A stretch of 64,000 nt of DNA from Kaistia defluvii (GCF_040548815.1 NZ_JBEPSM010000003.1:620001-684000), one strand, 5' to 3'. Counted from the stretch's first letter, positions 33,905 through 43,512 are shown. The notes: generated by a model from the letters alone, not told the origin. Program-made: numbers and translations.

Positions 33905-36900
33905 ATGCCAGTGTTGGATAGTTCGGCGCAGGGTCTCGGCCGCTGCGGTGAGGCTGTGCGTGCGCGCTTTTCCATGCAAGCCTTCCGCCTTCTGCTGATG
34001 GTGGGTGGCGCCAGCGCAGCCCTTTTCGCAGGCAGCGGGCCCGCCGAAGCCGAGGGCCGCACCTTCGTGTGGAATGGCAACGAAAATCAGACCTCCTTTG
34101 CAAAGTCGGGCAATTGGGACCGGATCTGGGAGGAAGGTGGCCAGCCCGTTCTCGACGGCAATGGAAATCCGATCTACGAGCAGATCCCGGTTGTCGACGC
34201 CGAAAACGAACCGGTTTTCGAACTGGTTCCTGTGACGGACGAAGAGGGAAACCCCATCTTCGATGATGGGAATCCACGCTTCGAACAAGCGATGGACGAA
34301 GAGGGAGAGCCCATTTTTGACTCAGATGGAGTGCCGGTTCTGAGAAGAGAGCAAGTATATAACCCGGGCGCTCCCCTCCTCGTCGAGCCGCATTGGATGG
34401 AGGGGCCGCCGGACGGCCTGGACACCATGGTCGTTACCACCGGAACGCCCAACATCAGTTCCCAAGGCCTACACGTCCTCGACGTCAATCTAAGCGGTGG
34501 CGAGTTCATCTTTCGTAACAGCAAGTTCAACATCTCCACCTTCTACATAGACGGCACCCTGGATATTAGCGGCTCGGGCGCGGTGGAGATTGGTGAAGGC
34601 GCATTTGGAAAGAGCATTCTCACCGCCGCCAAGGTCAACATGTCGAGCGGCTCGGTGGGAGGCTGGCTCGATCCGGTTACCGGTACGCTGGGAGCCGGCC
34701 TGCTCGTCGTCACCGAGTCGATGGAGCAGTCGGGTGGCAAGGTGTCGGATATCGAAATCCAGACGCCGAGCTATGCTCTGTCGGGCGGCACGCTTTCGGC
34801 CAAGGTTGATTTCGAGACCGAGTTTACCCTGTCCGGCGACGGAACGGTGGAGGCGGCTGCCGTGCTCACGGGCGGCGAGGGTTCCACCATGTCCCAGTCC
34901 GGCGGCAGCATGGACGGCACCGTATCCGGCCTTGCCGGCTATACCCATTCGGGTGGCTCGATCGGCGGTGAAGTGACCACCGCGAGCTACGCCTTGACGG
35001 ATTCGGCCGCGACCTCGGCGGGCGGTGTCATCACCGCTTCGGAACGCTTCGATCTCGCCCCGACGAGCGGAACGGCGATCGTCGAGGGCCGGCTTACGGG
35101 CGCTGGCGATCTCATCAAGTCCGGCGACTCCACCGTCGTGCTCGCCAATGGACAGAATGATTTCAGCGGAACCGTCGCGGTCAACGCCGGCACGCTCGAA
35201 GTGCTCGACGATGCGCTGCCCGACTATAGCGCCATCGCCGTCGCGGACGGCGCGACGCTGGTGATGAACACCAGCAACGACACCGTCTTCATGGGAACGA
35301 TCGAAGGCGCGGCCGGCGAACTGGTCAAGGAGGGCGCGGCAACGCTGACCCTCGGCGGTGATGTTACGCTCGGCGGCCTCAATCTCAATGCGGGCCGGGT
35401 CGAGGTCGGAACCGGCACGTCCACCAATACGGTGTCGTTCGACTACGCCGTCGTCGACGAGGGAACCACGCTGCATGTCGCCACCGGCGCGACGCTCACG
35501 ATCCGCATCCCCAACAACCTGGTCAATAACGGCACCTTCATTAACGATGGCACCGTCCATGACGACCTCGCCAATACCGGGCCCTTCGTCAACAACGGCA
35601 CCTACAACGCCAAGGTGCTGAGCAACACCGATTCGATCGACAACAATGCCGACGGCGTCTGGACCGGCGATATCCTGAGCAACGCCAATCGCATCAGCAA
35701 CAATGTCGGTGCAAGCTGGTCGGGTAACGTCCAGGCCAATAGCGGCACCTTGTACAACCATGGCGAATGGTCCGGCGATGTTGTCAAGAATTCCGGCTCG
35801 ATCAACAATTTCGGCGGCATCTGGACGGGTGACATCCGGACCAATAACGGCCAGATCGCCAACAACGAGAGCGGTAGCTGGGTCGGCGATGTGCTTGGCA
35901 ACAACAACGCCATCTTCAACATGGCGGGTAGCGAGTGGAACGGCGACGTTGTCGGAAGTGGCAGCAGCAGTAATACAAATGCCCAGATCATCAATCGCGG
36001 CGAATGGAACGGGACTGTCAAAGGCAATTCCGGCCTGCTGTTCAATGACGGAGGGGTTTGGGAAGGCGATGTCTCGGCCAATGCCGGCAGCGTCCTGAAT
36101 CTGGACGGAACGTGGAAGGGCGACGTTCTGACCAATAAGGGCGTCATCGGCAACCGGGACGGCGCTACCTGGACCGGCAACGTCGCCGGCAATACCGGTT
36201 CCATCGACAACGATTCCGGCAGCACCTGGACCGGAAGCGTCTCCAATCAGGGCGGGGTCACCAACTACGCCACCGCAACCTGGAACGGCGATGTCGTCGC
36301 CAATAGCGGCTCGCTCTCCAACCAGGGCCAATGGGCCGGCGACGTGCTGAGCAGCGAGAGCCAGGTCGCCAACGAGCTTGGCGGCACCTGGACCGGCGAC
36401 ATCCGTGGCAACAACAACGCCATCTTCAACATGGCCGGCAGCGCCTGGAACGGCAATGTCGTCGCCAATGAGGGTGGCAGCAACCAGCATACCCAGATCG
36501 TCAATCGCGGCGTCTGGACGGGCGATGTGCAGACCAATGCCAGGGCCATCTACAATGAAGAGGGTGGCATCTGGAACGGCAATGTCCTCGCCAACGCGGG
36601 CATTATCGGAACCGACAGCATCTGGAACGGCAACTTCACCAGTGCCGGACGGGTCTACGCGGAAGGCGAGATCCATGGATTCTTCAACAATAGCGGGCGG
36701 TTGAACGTCGTCGGTTCGCTTTCCGGCATTACCAGCCTCACCAATACCGGCACGCTCAGCCTGCAAGGCAACGGCGCTTCCCAGATATTGACCGTCGGCG
36801 CTGCCAATTTCGGCGACGGTTCGTATTTCGACATTGATGTCGATGCGACAGGCGCCAATGACAAGCTGATCGCGGGCACGGCGTCCGTGGACGGCACGGT

Positions 36901-38218
36901 CCGCGTATCGGCCGGCACGATGGCCGGTCCGTATGACCCGCTTACGGTCTACACGATCGTGTCCGCCACTTCGGTCACCGGAACGTTCGACGACGTCACG
37001 ACCGACCTCGCCTTCCTGACCCCGATCCTTCGCTATGACGACACGACGGTGCAACTGGGCCTCGACCGCAACGATGTCCGCTTCGCGCAAGCGGGCCGCA
37101 CGGCCAACCAGCGCGCCGCCGCGGGCGGGGTCGAATCGCTCGGCATTGGCAATGAAGTCCACGACGCCATGCTGTGGCTGACCCAGGAGCAGGCGGCCAA
37201 GGCTTTCGACAGCGTGTCGGGCGAGGCTTATGCCTCCTTCGAGAGCGTCTCGATCCAATCCGCCGCCGTGCTCGCCGACCTGCTGACCGCCCGGCTCGAT
37301 CGCACCTTCGACGCGCTCGACGAGGACCGGCCGATCCTGGTCAGCGCCTATGCCGAGGCTCCTTCCATGCCTTCCGCCCTCGCTTCCGGCGCGGCGCGCC
37401 AGGGCGGCGGCTGGATCGCGGCCTATGGCGCAACGGCCAATCTGCCCGGCGACGGCAATGCGGCCGCCGTCGATTCGACGATGGGCGGCGTTGCCGGCGG
37501 CTTCGACGGGTCCGTCGGCGACTGGCGGATGGGCGCGATGCTGCATGTCGGGCGCACCAGCGCCGAGGTTGACGATCGCAGCACCTCGGGCGACAGCACC
37601 GATTACGGTGCGGGTCTTTATGGCGGAAGGCAGTGGGGCGCCACCCGCCTGTCGCTCGGCGCGGCCTATACGCGGCATGATTGGGACACCAGCCGCAACG
37701 TCGGCTTCCCCGGCTTCTCCGACAGCCTGTCGGCCGATTATTCGACCGGAACGGCGCAGGCCTTCGGCAAGCTCTCGCATGCCTTTGATCTTGGCGTCGC
37801 GTCGCTGGTGCCCTATGCGAGCCTCGCCTATGTCAACCAGTCTGCCGATGCCTTCCGGGAGACCGGCGGAGCGGCTGCGCTGGAAAGCAAGGCGGATGCG
37901 ATCGACGCCACCTTCACCACGCTGGGCCTCGGCGGTCGCCGCGAGTTCCTCCTCGGCGACAGGCTGATGACCGCCAAGGCGGCCGTGGGCTGGAGGCATG
38001 CCTATTCTGACACGGCTGGCGTCACCCAGGCGCTGGCCGGCGGCGACAGCTTCTTCCTCGTCGGTGCGTCGGTTCCCCGCGACATGGCGGTGCTGAATGC
38101 CGGGTTGAACCTCAACTTCACCCCCGACACGACGATCGGTCTGGCCTATGACGGCCAGGTCGGCAGCGACGGCGCCCAGACCCACGCGCTCAAGGGCGCC
38201 TGGGCGACGCAGTTCTGA
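33905..38218 (+). CDS. autotransporter (type Va) with short tandem repeats
   Basis: A 1437-residue outer-membrane autotransporter. The first about 50 residues form an extended signal peptide (hydrophobic core FRLLLMVGGASAALFAG). Residues about 78-152 are an acidic proline-containing repeat region. PATR-type beta-strand units follow (LIKSGDSTVVLANGQNDFSG at about 405, LVKEGAATLTLGG near 480). Residues about 566-916 hold some 19 W-x-G-D repeats, predicting a beta-helix passenger. The C-terminal about 270 residues (from GGWIAAYGATANL) form the translocator barrel and end in the expected aromatic Phe. The passenger has no recognised enzyme domain, so adhesion or biofilm is the likely role. A 15-base hairpin follows. 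Confidence 0.93.
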   Translation: MPVLDSSAQGLGRCGEAVRARFSMQAFRLLLMVGGASAALFAGSGPAEAEGRTFVWNGNENQTSFAKSGNWDRIWEEGGQPVLDGNGNPIYEQIPVVDAENEPVFELVPVTDEEGNPIFDDGNPRFEQAMDEEGEPIFDSDGVPVLRREQVYNPGAPLLVEPHWMEGPPDGLDTMVVTTGTPNISSQGLHVLDVNLSGGEFIFRNSKFNISTFYIDGTLDISGSGAVEIGEGAFGKSILTAAKVNMSSGSVGGWLDPVTGTLGAGLLVVTESMEQSGGKVSDIEIQTPSYALSGGTLSAKVDFETEFTLSGDGTVEAAAVLTGGEGSTMSQSGGSMDGTVSGLAGYTHSGGSIGGEVTTASYALTDSAATSAGGVITASERFDLAPTSGTAIVEGRLTGAGDLIKSGDSTVVLANGQNDFSGTVAVNAGTLEVLDDALPDYSAIAVADGATLVMNTSNDTVFMGTIEGAAGELVKEGAATLTLGGDVTLGGLNLNAGRVEVGTGTSTNTVSFDYAVVDEGTTLHVATGATLTIRIPNNLVNNGTFINDGTVHDDLANTGPFVNNGTYNAKVLSNTDSIDNNADGVWTGDILSNANRISNNVGASWSGNVQANSGTLYNHGEWSGDVVKNSGSINNFGGIWTGDIRTNNGQIANNESGSWVGDVLGNNNAIFNMAGSEWNGDVVGSGSSSNTNAQIINRGEWNGTVKGNSGLLFNDGGVWEGDVSANAGSVLNLDGTWKGDVLTNKGVIGNRDGATWTGNVAGNTGSIDNDSGSTWTGSVSNQGGVTNYATATWNGDVVANSGSLSNQGQWAGDVLSSESQVANELGGTWTGDIRGNNNAIFNMAGSAWNGNVVANEGGSNQHTQIVNRGVWTGDVQTNARAIYNEEGGIWNGNVLANAGIIGTDSIWNGNFTSAGRVYAEGEIHGFFNNSGRLNVVGSLSGITSLTNTGTLSLQGNGASQILTVGAANFGDGSYFDIDVDATGANDKLIAGTASVDGTVRVSAGTMAGPYDPLTVYTIVSATSVTGTFDDVTTDLAFLTPILRYDDTTVQLGLDRNDVRFAQAGRTANQRAAAGGVESLGIGNEVHDAMLWLTQEQAAKAFDSVSGEAYASFESVSIQSAAVLADLLTARLDRTFDALDEDRPILVSAYAEAPSMPSALASGAARQGGGWIAAYGATANLPGDGNAAAVDSTMGGVAGGFDGSVGDWRMGAMLHVGRTSAEVDDRSTSGDSTDYGAGLYGGRQWGATRLSLGAAYTRHDWDTSRNVGFPGFSDSLSADYSTGTAQAFGKLSHAFDLGVASLVPYASLAYVNQSADAFRETGGAAALESKADAIDATFTTLGLGGRREFLLGDRLMTAKAAVGWRHAYSDTAGVTQALAGGDSFFLVGASVPRDMAVLNAGLNLNFTPDTTIGLAYDGQVGSDGAQTHALKGAWATQF
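34137..34359 (+). repeat. degenerate acidic repeat near the autotransporter N-terminus
   Basis: About four imperfect units of 13-16 residues occur: QPVLDGNGNPIYEQIP, then VVDAENEPVFELVP, VTDEEGNPIFDD, MDEEGEPIFDSDG. The shared core is an acidic pair, a Gly/Asn turn, Pro, an Ile/Val and an aromatic. It lies just after the signal peptide and before the beta-helix. Confidence 0.65.
35602..36650 (+). repeat. about 19 tandem W-x-G-D-V repeats, with a 510-bp higher-order duplication
   Basis: Units of 17-23 residues begin with W-[TNSAEK]-G-[DN]-[VI] and contain N-x-G/A-x-[IL]-x-N, for example WTGDIRTNNGQIANNESGS and WKGDVLTNKGVIGNRDGAT. Two blocks 510 bases apart share GNNNAIFNMAGS preceded by WTGDIR and followed by a 23-residue long unit ending Q-I-[IV]-N-R-G. 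At DNA level 29 bases are identical from 35897 and 36407. This indicates a segmental duplication of about nine units. Confidence 0.9.
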
Positions 38219-38255
38219 TCACCGCGCCGGACAGGGCGGGTGGTCTTGGTCGACT

Positions 38256-38293
38256 GATCCTGGCTGCGCGAAGCGTTCCGCGCAGCCAGGATC
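38256..38293 (+). terminator. hairpin after the autotransporter gene
   Basis: GATCCTGGCTGCGCG at 38256-38270 pairs perfectly with 38279-38293 around an 8-base loop. It lies 38 bases after the autotransporter stop. No T-run follows, so it may act as an mRNA 3' stabiliser rather than a classic terminator. Confidence 0.55.
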
Positions 38294-38419
38294 GGCACGA
38301 GCGGTTCCGCGTATTCCGACGCAAAGGATAGCGATCTCCAGCGACCCGGCTTGGCTGCGCTGTCCGCCTGAGGTGGGGCGAGGCCGGATGGCTGCATGGA
38401 ACCTCAGTCGCCAACCCTT

Positions 38420-38448
38420 TAAAAAAGACGGGGGCCGAAGCCCCCGTC
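38420..38448 (-). terminator. Rho-independent terminator of the sulfatase gene
   Basis: Read on the minus strand, the 9-base stem GACGGGGGC/GCCCCCGTC (38448-38427) with a TTCG loop is followed by six T bases. It lies 19 bases after the sulfatase stop, a textbook intrinsic terminator. Confidence 0.85.
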
Positions 38449-38466
38449 TCGTTGCTGGTGCGGAGA

Positions 38467-40116
38467 TCAGTTGCCCGTCGGCATCGGAATGTCGATGCCG
38501 TCCTTGGCGAGCTGATCCCTGACCCACTGGAACTGCTGATATTTGGATATCTCGATCGGTCCTGAATAGCTGGCGCTCTGCAGCTTGCGTGGCGGGTACT
38601 TCACGTAGGTCTGCATCAGATCCTTGATGGCCGCGCTGATCGTGACCATCGTCCAGGTGCGCTCGGTATAGTTATTCATGAAGATGTCGTAGCGCTCCTG
38701 CGGGTCCTGCCAGAGGTCGAAGACCTGGGGCACGGTGGCGACATATTTCTCGGCGCCCTTCCAGCCGAGATTGCTGTCGACGGCGAGCCCGCCGGTCTGG
38801 GCGCCATCATCGCCGCGCAAGTTGAACACAGCCTTGTAATTGCCGACGCGAGCCGCTCCCGGCGTCAGCTCGTTCTCGGTGAAATAGAACCATTCCGTGC
38901 GCTCCGATTTTCCGGTGCCCTTCAGGATCGGGGTCATGTCGTAGCTATCGAAGATGATCGGCTGGTCCTCGCGATCCTTGTCCGGCAGCGGCACGCCGGC
39001 GGCGGCGGCGAAGGTGGCCATCAGGTCGAGTCCGCCGACGATGTCGTGGCTCTTGCTGCGCGGCTTGATCTGGCCAGGCCACACGGCAATCGCCGGAACG
39101 CGATTGCCGCCTTCGCGAACCGTGCCCTTGGTGCCGCGGAACGGCGTATAGCCGGCGTCGGGATAGACATCCTGCCAGGCGCCATTGTCGGTCGTGTAGA
39201 AAACCAGCGTATTCTTGTCCATGCCGGTCTCGTGGAGCTTGTCCATGATGCGGCCGATGCGCGTATCCAGCTCAACGACGCTGTCGGCATATTTCGATTT
39301 CGACATCGACTTATGCTCGAACTCCGGCGCCGGCATGTTCGGCTGGTGCACCTTCATGAAGTTGACGCTGATGAAAAATGGCGTGTCCGGCTTGGTCGCC
39401 GCGTCGTCGAGGAAACCAAGCGCGGCCTTTTCGACATAGCTGTCGAAGAAGGGAATGCCGACCACGCCTTCCTTGCCGTCGATCGTCGGGGTGTCGACAT
39501 ACTGGCCGTTGATTTTGAACTCCTCGACAACCGGTCCTCCGGCATTACCCGACAGGGCGCCCTTGGTCACCCGCTGGAACATGGCCCGCAGCTTGGGGTC
39601 CATGTCGGGGAACCAGGTCGGATCGCCATAGGTGTAGGCATTGAGGTGATAGAGGCCGCAATACTTCATCACGTCGAAGCCCTGGGCGTTCGGCAGGGCA
39701 TAGTCCGCTTCGCCGAGATGCCACTTGCCGGTGAAGTAGGTGCCGTATCCGCCCCGCTTCAGTACCGAGGCCAGGGTCCACTCGGCCGCCGGCAGTCCGC
39801 CGCCCTCGCCCTGGAAGGCGACCGTCGTCATGCCGCTGCGGTTCGGGATGCGCCCCGTCATCATCGCGGCGCGTCCGGGCGTGCAACTGGGCTGGGCATA
39901 GAAGGAGTAGAAGGTCATGCCGCTATCGGCGAGCTTGTCGATATTGGGTGTCGGCATGCCGCGGCCTTCGCCGCCGCCATAGGGTCCGAGATCTCCATAA
40001 CCGGTGTCGTCGGAAACGATCATGAGGATATTCGGTTTGCTGGTCTGGGCGGATGCTTCCCAAGAGGTAAGTGCTGTCACCGCTAATAGGGCGACGCCTA
40101 TTTTTGACAGTTTCAT
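38467..40116 (-). CDS. exported arylsulfatase (Sec type)
   Basis: A 549-residue S1-family sulfatase. A Sec signal peptide covers residues 1-23 (ending ASA). The formylglycine motif CTPGR (the Cys is the residue converted to formylglycine) follows the metal-binding NILMIVSDDTGYGDLG, and GKWHLGE and TTDNGAW supply further active-site residues. It is expected to hydrolyse sulfate esters in the periplasm. A maturation enzyme is not encoded in the window. It faces away from the PqqD-like gene and is read in the same direction as the second sulfatase. Confidence 0.93.
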   Translation of the reverse strand: MKLSKIGVALLAVTALTSWEASAQTSKPNILMIVSDDTGYGDLGPYGGGEGRGMPTPNIDKLADSGMTFYSFYAQPSCTPGRAAMMTGRIPNRSGMTTVAFQGEGGGLPAAEWTLASVLKRGGYGTYFTGKWHLGEADYALPNAQGFDVMKYCGLYHLNAYTYGDPTWFPDMDPKLRAMFQRVTKGALSGNAGGPVVEEFKINGQYVDTPTIDGKEGVVGIPFFDSYVEKAALGFLDDAATKPDTPFFISVNFMKVHQPNMPAPEFEHKSMSKSKYADSVVELDTRIGRIMDKLHETGMDKNTLVFYTTDNGAWQDVYPDAGYTPFRGTKGTVREGGNRVPAIAVWPGQIKPRSKSHDIVGGLDLMATFAAAAGVPLPDKDREDQPIIFDSYDMTPILKGTGKSERTEWFYFTENELTPGAARVGNYKAVFNLRGDDGAQTGGLAVDSNLGWKGAEKYVATVPQVFDLWQDPQERYDIFMNNYTERTWTMVTISAAIKDLMQTYVKYPPRKLQSASYSGPIEISKYQQFQWVRDQLAKDGIDIPMPTGN

Positions 40117-40270
40117 TCCTATTCTCCCTGATGCAGCAAGAATCCTCCGGGTAATCCGGAAAATCTATTTTATGGGATGCGAAATGGGGAGTGTTATTTT
40201 CAACATTACGTAGATGTTCTCCCGTCGACGACAGTAGCGCGGCCTTGGCCAGTCGCCAAGGTGGCGGGCG

Positions 40271-40744
40271 ATGAACAAATCGCGGGCGACGTCGTTGCAT
40301 CCCGTTCCTGGCGGGGGTCATGGCGCGATCCGCGATAGAGCGGCGGCGGGCCTGAGCTACCAGCCTGCCGCCTCGGCAGGATCGGATGCGATGCGGGTTC
40401 CGTCCTATCGGGGCTTGACCTTCCAAAGTATCAAGGACTCCGGTGCCGTGCTCTGGCACGATCTGATGGCCGGCCATTCGGTTGAGGCGCTCGTCGATCT
40501 GGCCGGGGAAAATGCCGAGCTGGCTGCCGGGATCGCGCGCTTCGCCGACGAAGTGGTGAACTGCGGCCTGATGCGCCCGACCACCGAGGCGCCGGTTCCC
40601 AGCGGCCCCGCCGCGACTGCCGCACAAGCCGCGACCATGACGGCTCCGGCGCTGGAGTCGTTCGGCGACATGCAGGATCTGCTGCTGCTCGATCCTGTGC
40701 ATGAGGTCGACGAGGAGATGGGCTGGCCGAAGGCGCAGGACTAG
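40271..40744 (+). CDS. small PqqD-like (RiPP recognition element-like) protein
   Basis: A 157-residue protein not firmly recognised. Residues about 50-103 (IKDSGAVLWHDLMAGHSVEALV, then FADEVVNCGLM) match the helical part of PqqD-type peptide-binding domains, where a Gly-Ala-x-hydrophobic-Trp turn precedes two helices. The N-terminal 40 residues are low complexity, with an alternative ATG at 40391. After an Ala/Pro linker the C-terminus is a distinct acidic, Leu-rich patch, MQDLLLLDPVHEVDEEMGWP. AGGTGG precedes the ATG at 40271. It sits alone on the plus strand between two minus-strand sulfatases. No radical SAM, kinase or peptidase partner is near. Confidence 0.5.
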   Translation: MNKSRATSLHPVPGGGHGAIRDRAAAGLSYQPAASAGSDAMRVPSYRGLTFQSIKDSGAVLWHDLMAGHSVEALVDLAGENAELAAGIARFADEVVNCGLMRPTTEAPVPSGPAATAAQAATMTAPALESFGDMQDLLLLDPVHEVDEEMGWPKAQD

Positions 40745-40931
40745 CTACGGAGCCTCAGCAGACCTTGGGAGTGTGCGTCGTTGATATCGAGTCAGCGAGC
40801 CATTCCCGATGGAGCTTCCAGTACCCGTCCCTCCATTGACCGCGCGGACCTCACCGGAGCGCATTATCGCGGTGACAAAAATCTAGCCGAATGTGAACTG
40901 CGGTTGGCAGACACCCAGATTTCAACGCGCC

Positions 40932-42410
40932 CTAGTCGGATTCCAGGCCCATTTCATAGAGAGCCGCGCTGGGCGTTGCGAGCGGCGAGGAAAGGGTGAG
41001 CTTCAAGGCGCTGCCGTAAAACAGCGGCGGGGCCATGGCCTGAGCCAGTTCCACGACCCGTGCCTGCAACTCCCCCACCTTCTCCGGATGGTGGATCGAC
41101 ACGTCCTGGGTCTCGCCGGGATCGGCATCGAGGTCAAACAACTCGATCTTGGGCGGAAGCACTGCCTGCCAGAGCAGCTTCCATTGCCCGTGCCGAACCG
41201 CACCCTGCGTCGGCTCGATATTGTAGACCAGCTCGGTGCGGACCGTGCTTCCGGAGGTAAGCGTCGGCCAGACGTCCTGGCCGTCCAGTGTCTTGGAGGC
41301 GGACAGGTCGGCGCCAGCCAGTTTCGCGAGCGTCGGCAGCATATCGACGACGTGCAGGGCCGCGTCGACTTCGGCCGGCGGGATCTGGCCTGGCCAGTTC
41401 GCCAGCCCCACGACCCGCGTGCCGCCCTCGTACAACGTGCCCTTGCCTTCGCGGTAGGGTGCGTTGCTGGCGGGAAGATCGCCCGACACGGCGCTCTCGC
41501 CGGCAAACATCTTCGAACGGGTTCCGCCATTATCGGAATGGAACACGATCAGCGTCTTCTCCCGCATGCCATGCGTTTCGAGCGCTTTCACGACGTCGCC
41601 GATCTGCTCGTCCATCGCGGTGATCATCGCGGCGTAGGCGCGGCGCGATGGATCCTCGATCGAGGCATACATATCGAGAAAGCGGTCCGGCGCCTGGAAG
41701 GGCGTGTGCGGCGCGGTGAAAGCCAGATAGAGGAAGAGCGGCTGGCTGGGATCATGCCCCGCGATCCGCCGCACGGCTTCGGCGCCGAACAGCTCCGTAT
41801 CGTAGCCTTCTTCCTCGACCAGCTTGTTGTCGCGGTACCAGTCGGTCACCCCATGCGCTTCATGCTTGAAGTGATCGATCTCGCCCACGAGCGGCCCGTA
41901 GAAGCTGTCGAAGCCGCGCTGCCGCGGCCAGTACTTTTGATCCGCATGGCCAAGATGCCACTTGCCGACCAGGGCGGTGGTGTAGCCCGCCTGACGTAGC
42001 GCCTGCGGCAGCAGAAACTCGTCCGTCGCGAGGCCGTAGCTGCCGCCCGAGGGGATCACACCGGTCTGCAGGCCGTAGCGTAGGGGATAGCGGCCCGTCA
42101 TCAGAGCGGCGCGGGTCGGGGTGCACATGCACTGCGTGTAGAGTTGATGCAGCTTCGCCCCCCCGGCGGCGAGCTTGTCGAGATTGGGCGTGCGGATGTC
42201 CGAGCCGTGGAAGCCGACATCCGCGAAGCCGAGGTCGTCGGCCAGGATGTAGAGGATGTGGGGGCGCGTCGCCCCGGCTGCGCGGGCCTGGCCGGCGAGC
42301 AGCGACAGCCCTGCCATCGCGGCGAGGAAAGCGCCGCCGCCGGCCATCACATCCCGGCGGCTGGGGGACGAGGCGTTGGCGGGCTGCACGCGTTGGGCTG
42401 ACTTCTGCAT
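40932..42410 (-). CDS. exported sulfatase (Tat type)
   Basis: A 492-residue S1-family sulfatase. The N-terminus has a twin-arginine signal (SPSRRDVMAGG plus a hydrophobic stretch ending AGQARA), so it is probably exported folded. The formylglycine motif is CTPTR. Metal and substrate motifs ILYILADDLGFADVGFHG, GKWHLGH and HSDNGG are present. It shares the family but not the export route or close sequence with the sulfatase at 38467. It is 73 bases downstream of an AraC-type regulator transcribed the same way. Confidence 0.92.
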   Translation of the reverse strand: MQKSAQRVQPANASSPSRRDVMAGGGAFLAAMAGLSLLAGQARAAGATRPHILYILADDLGFADVGFHGSDIRTPNLDKLAAGGAKLHQLYTQCMCTPTRAALMTGRYPLRYGLQTGVIPSGGSYGLATDEFLLPQALRQAGYTTALVGKWHLGHADQKYWPRQRGFDSFYGPLVGEIDHFKHEAHGVTDWYRDNKLVEEEGYDTELFGAEAVRRIAGHDPSQPLFLYLAFTAPHTPFQAPDRFLDMYASIEDPSRRAYAAMITAMDEQIGDVVKALETHGMREKTLIVFHSDNGGTRSKMFAGESAVSGDLPASNAPYREGKGTLYEGGTRVVGLANWPGQIPPAEVDAALHVVDMLPTLAKLAGADLSASKTLDGQDVWPTLTSGSTVRTELVYNIEPTQGAVRHGQWKLLWQAVLPPKIELFDLDADPGETQDVSIHHPEKVGELQARVVELAQAMAPPLFYGSALKLTLSSPLATPSAALYEMGLESD

Positions 42411-42483
42411 CGGCGTTCACCTTCGGGACGAGAGGGTGCGAAAAGGGCGTGGCCAATTGCCGTAGAGAATAGGCTGGCTGTGC

Positions 42484-43512
42484 TCAATTGCCATTTCGCG
42501 CCAAGGCGGCGCGCCGATAGGCGAGCGGGGTGATGCCCTCCCAGCGCCGGAAGGCGCGGACGAAATGGGCGGGATCGCTGTAGCCGAGCGACCTGGAAAT
42601 CGTGCCGACAGGCAGCGCCGGGTCGCCCAGTTGAGCGCGGGCAAGGCTGCGCCGCCAATCATCCACCAAGGCTTCAAACGATGTGCCGGAGGCGAGCAGC
42701 CGTCGCTGAAGGCTGCGCGGGGCAATACCGAGGCTGCGGGACGCGTCCACCAGCGACAGCGTTCCCGCCAGTGCGGCGCTGGAAAAGATGCGCTCCAGCG
42801 CTATCGCCAGCGTCGCGTCCTGGTTCCAGTCCGGGCTGTCGATGATGGCCTCGCCAGTCTCCTCGGCCAGCCGCGGACCTGCCAAGAAGGGATTGGGCCG
42901 GTCGAGCCACCCGGCATCGAAGCTCACCGAAATGCCGACACCACTGCCGAAGGAGACGCCGGCTCCGAGCTTTTCCTCATACAGTCGGCTCGAGGCTCTC
43001 GGTCGATGAGGAAGCGTGATTTGCGCGTCGCTCCCTTCCGCGCCTGCGATGGCGCGGAGCGCAGCCAGCACGAAGGCGGCAATGCCCTCATTCAGTACGC
43101 CGGCATGCGCGGCATCGCTGTTGGCCAGCGCATGTCGCCAATGAGCGCGTCCATCGCTTTCGTCGAGCCCCATACGCACGCCCCCCTGCAGGGTCGGCAT
43201 GTGGCGGGCGTGCAAGATCAGGCACTCGCGCAATGTCCGCCCCCCGAACAGCGCCCGCCCGGACAGCCCAAGCCTTGCCGGGTCAGCCGATGCCGCAAGG
43301 TCGAGCCCGATCGTCGCCTCGCCCGACCGGCGCGACAGCTCGTTCAAGAGCGAGCACACTTGGCTTCGGGTCGCGACAAGGCCTGTGTGCGAAAGTGCAT
43401 CCCGGGCCAGGCCGGCCCTTGCAAGAAGGTCATCGAGCGGCAGCCCCCTGCGCTCCGCCATAGCGGGTAGCATGTGGACCAGCGACAGGCTGACCGAGTT
43501 TCGATCCCACAT
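42484..43512 (-). CDS. AraC-family transcriptional regulator
   Basis: A 342-residue regulator. The N-terminal about 200 residues match the Arabinose_bd-type ligand domain of OruR-like AraC proteins (ARAGLARDALSHTGLVATRS, GLDLAASADPARLGLSGRA). The C-terminal about 95 residues are the two-helix-turn-helix AraC domain, with SLGIAPRSLQRRLLASGTSF and the signature SLGYSDPAHFVRAFRRWEG. The start is the ATG at 43512. It is immediately upstream of the Tat sulfatase in the same direction, so it may activate sulfatase expression. The effector is unknown. Confidence 0.92.
   Translation of the reverse strand: MWDRNSVSLSLVHMLPAMAERRGLPLDDLLARAGLARDALSHTGLVATRSQVCSLLNELSRRSGEATIGLDLAASADPARLGLSGRALFGGRTLRECLILHARHMPTLQGGVRMGLDESDGRAHWRHALANSDAAHAGVLNEGIAAFVLAALRAIAGAEGSDAQITLPHRPRASSRLYEEKLGAGVSFGSGVGISVSFDAGWLDRPNPFLAGPRLAEETGEAIIDSPDWNQDATLAIALERIFSSAALAGTLSLVDASRSLGIAPRSLQRRLLASGTSFEALVDDWRRSLARAQLGDPALPVGTISRSLGYSDPAHFVRAFRRWEGITPLAYRRAALARNGN

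Noticed and set aside
35602..36650. Regular repeats considered as a CRISPR array or DNA-level satellite
   Set aside because: The periodicity is at protein level (17-23 residues), the reading frame is continuous, and there are no constant direct repeats with unique spacers.
34490..38185. A 1231-codon open frame antisense to the autotransporter
   Set aside because: It is a by-product of GC-rich codon bias and the repeats. The composition (Arg, Gly, Asp, His rich, no domain) is not protein-like, and the sense frame has a signal peptide, repeats and a beta-barrel.
38467..42410. The sulfatase pair considered as a polysaccharide utilisation locus
   Set aside because: There is no SusC/SusD-like receptor, polysaccharide lyase or hydrolase cluster around them, and no maturation enzyme.
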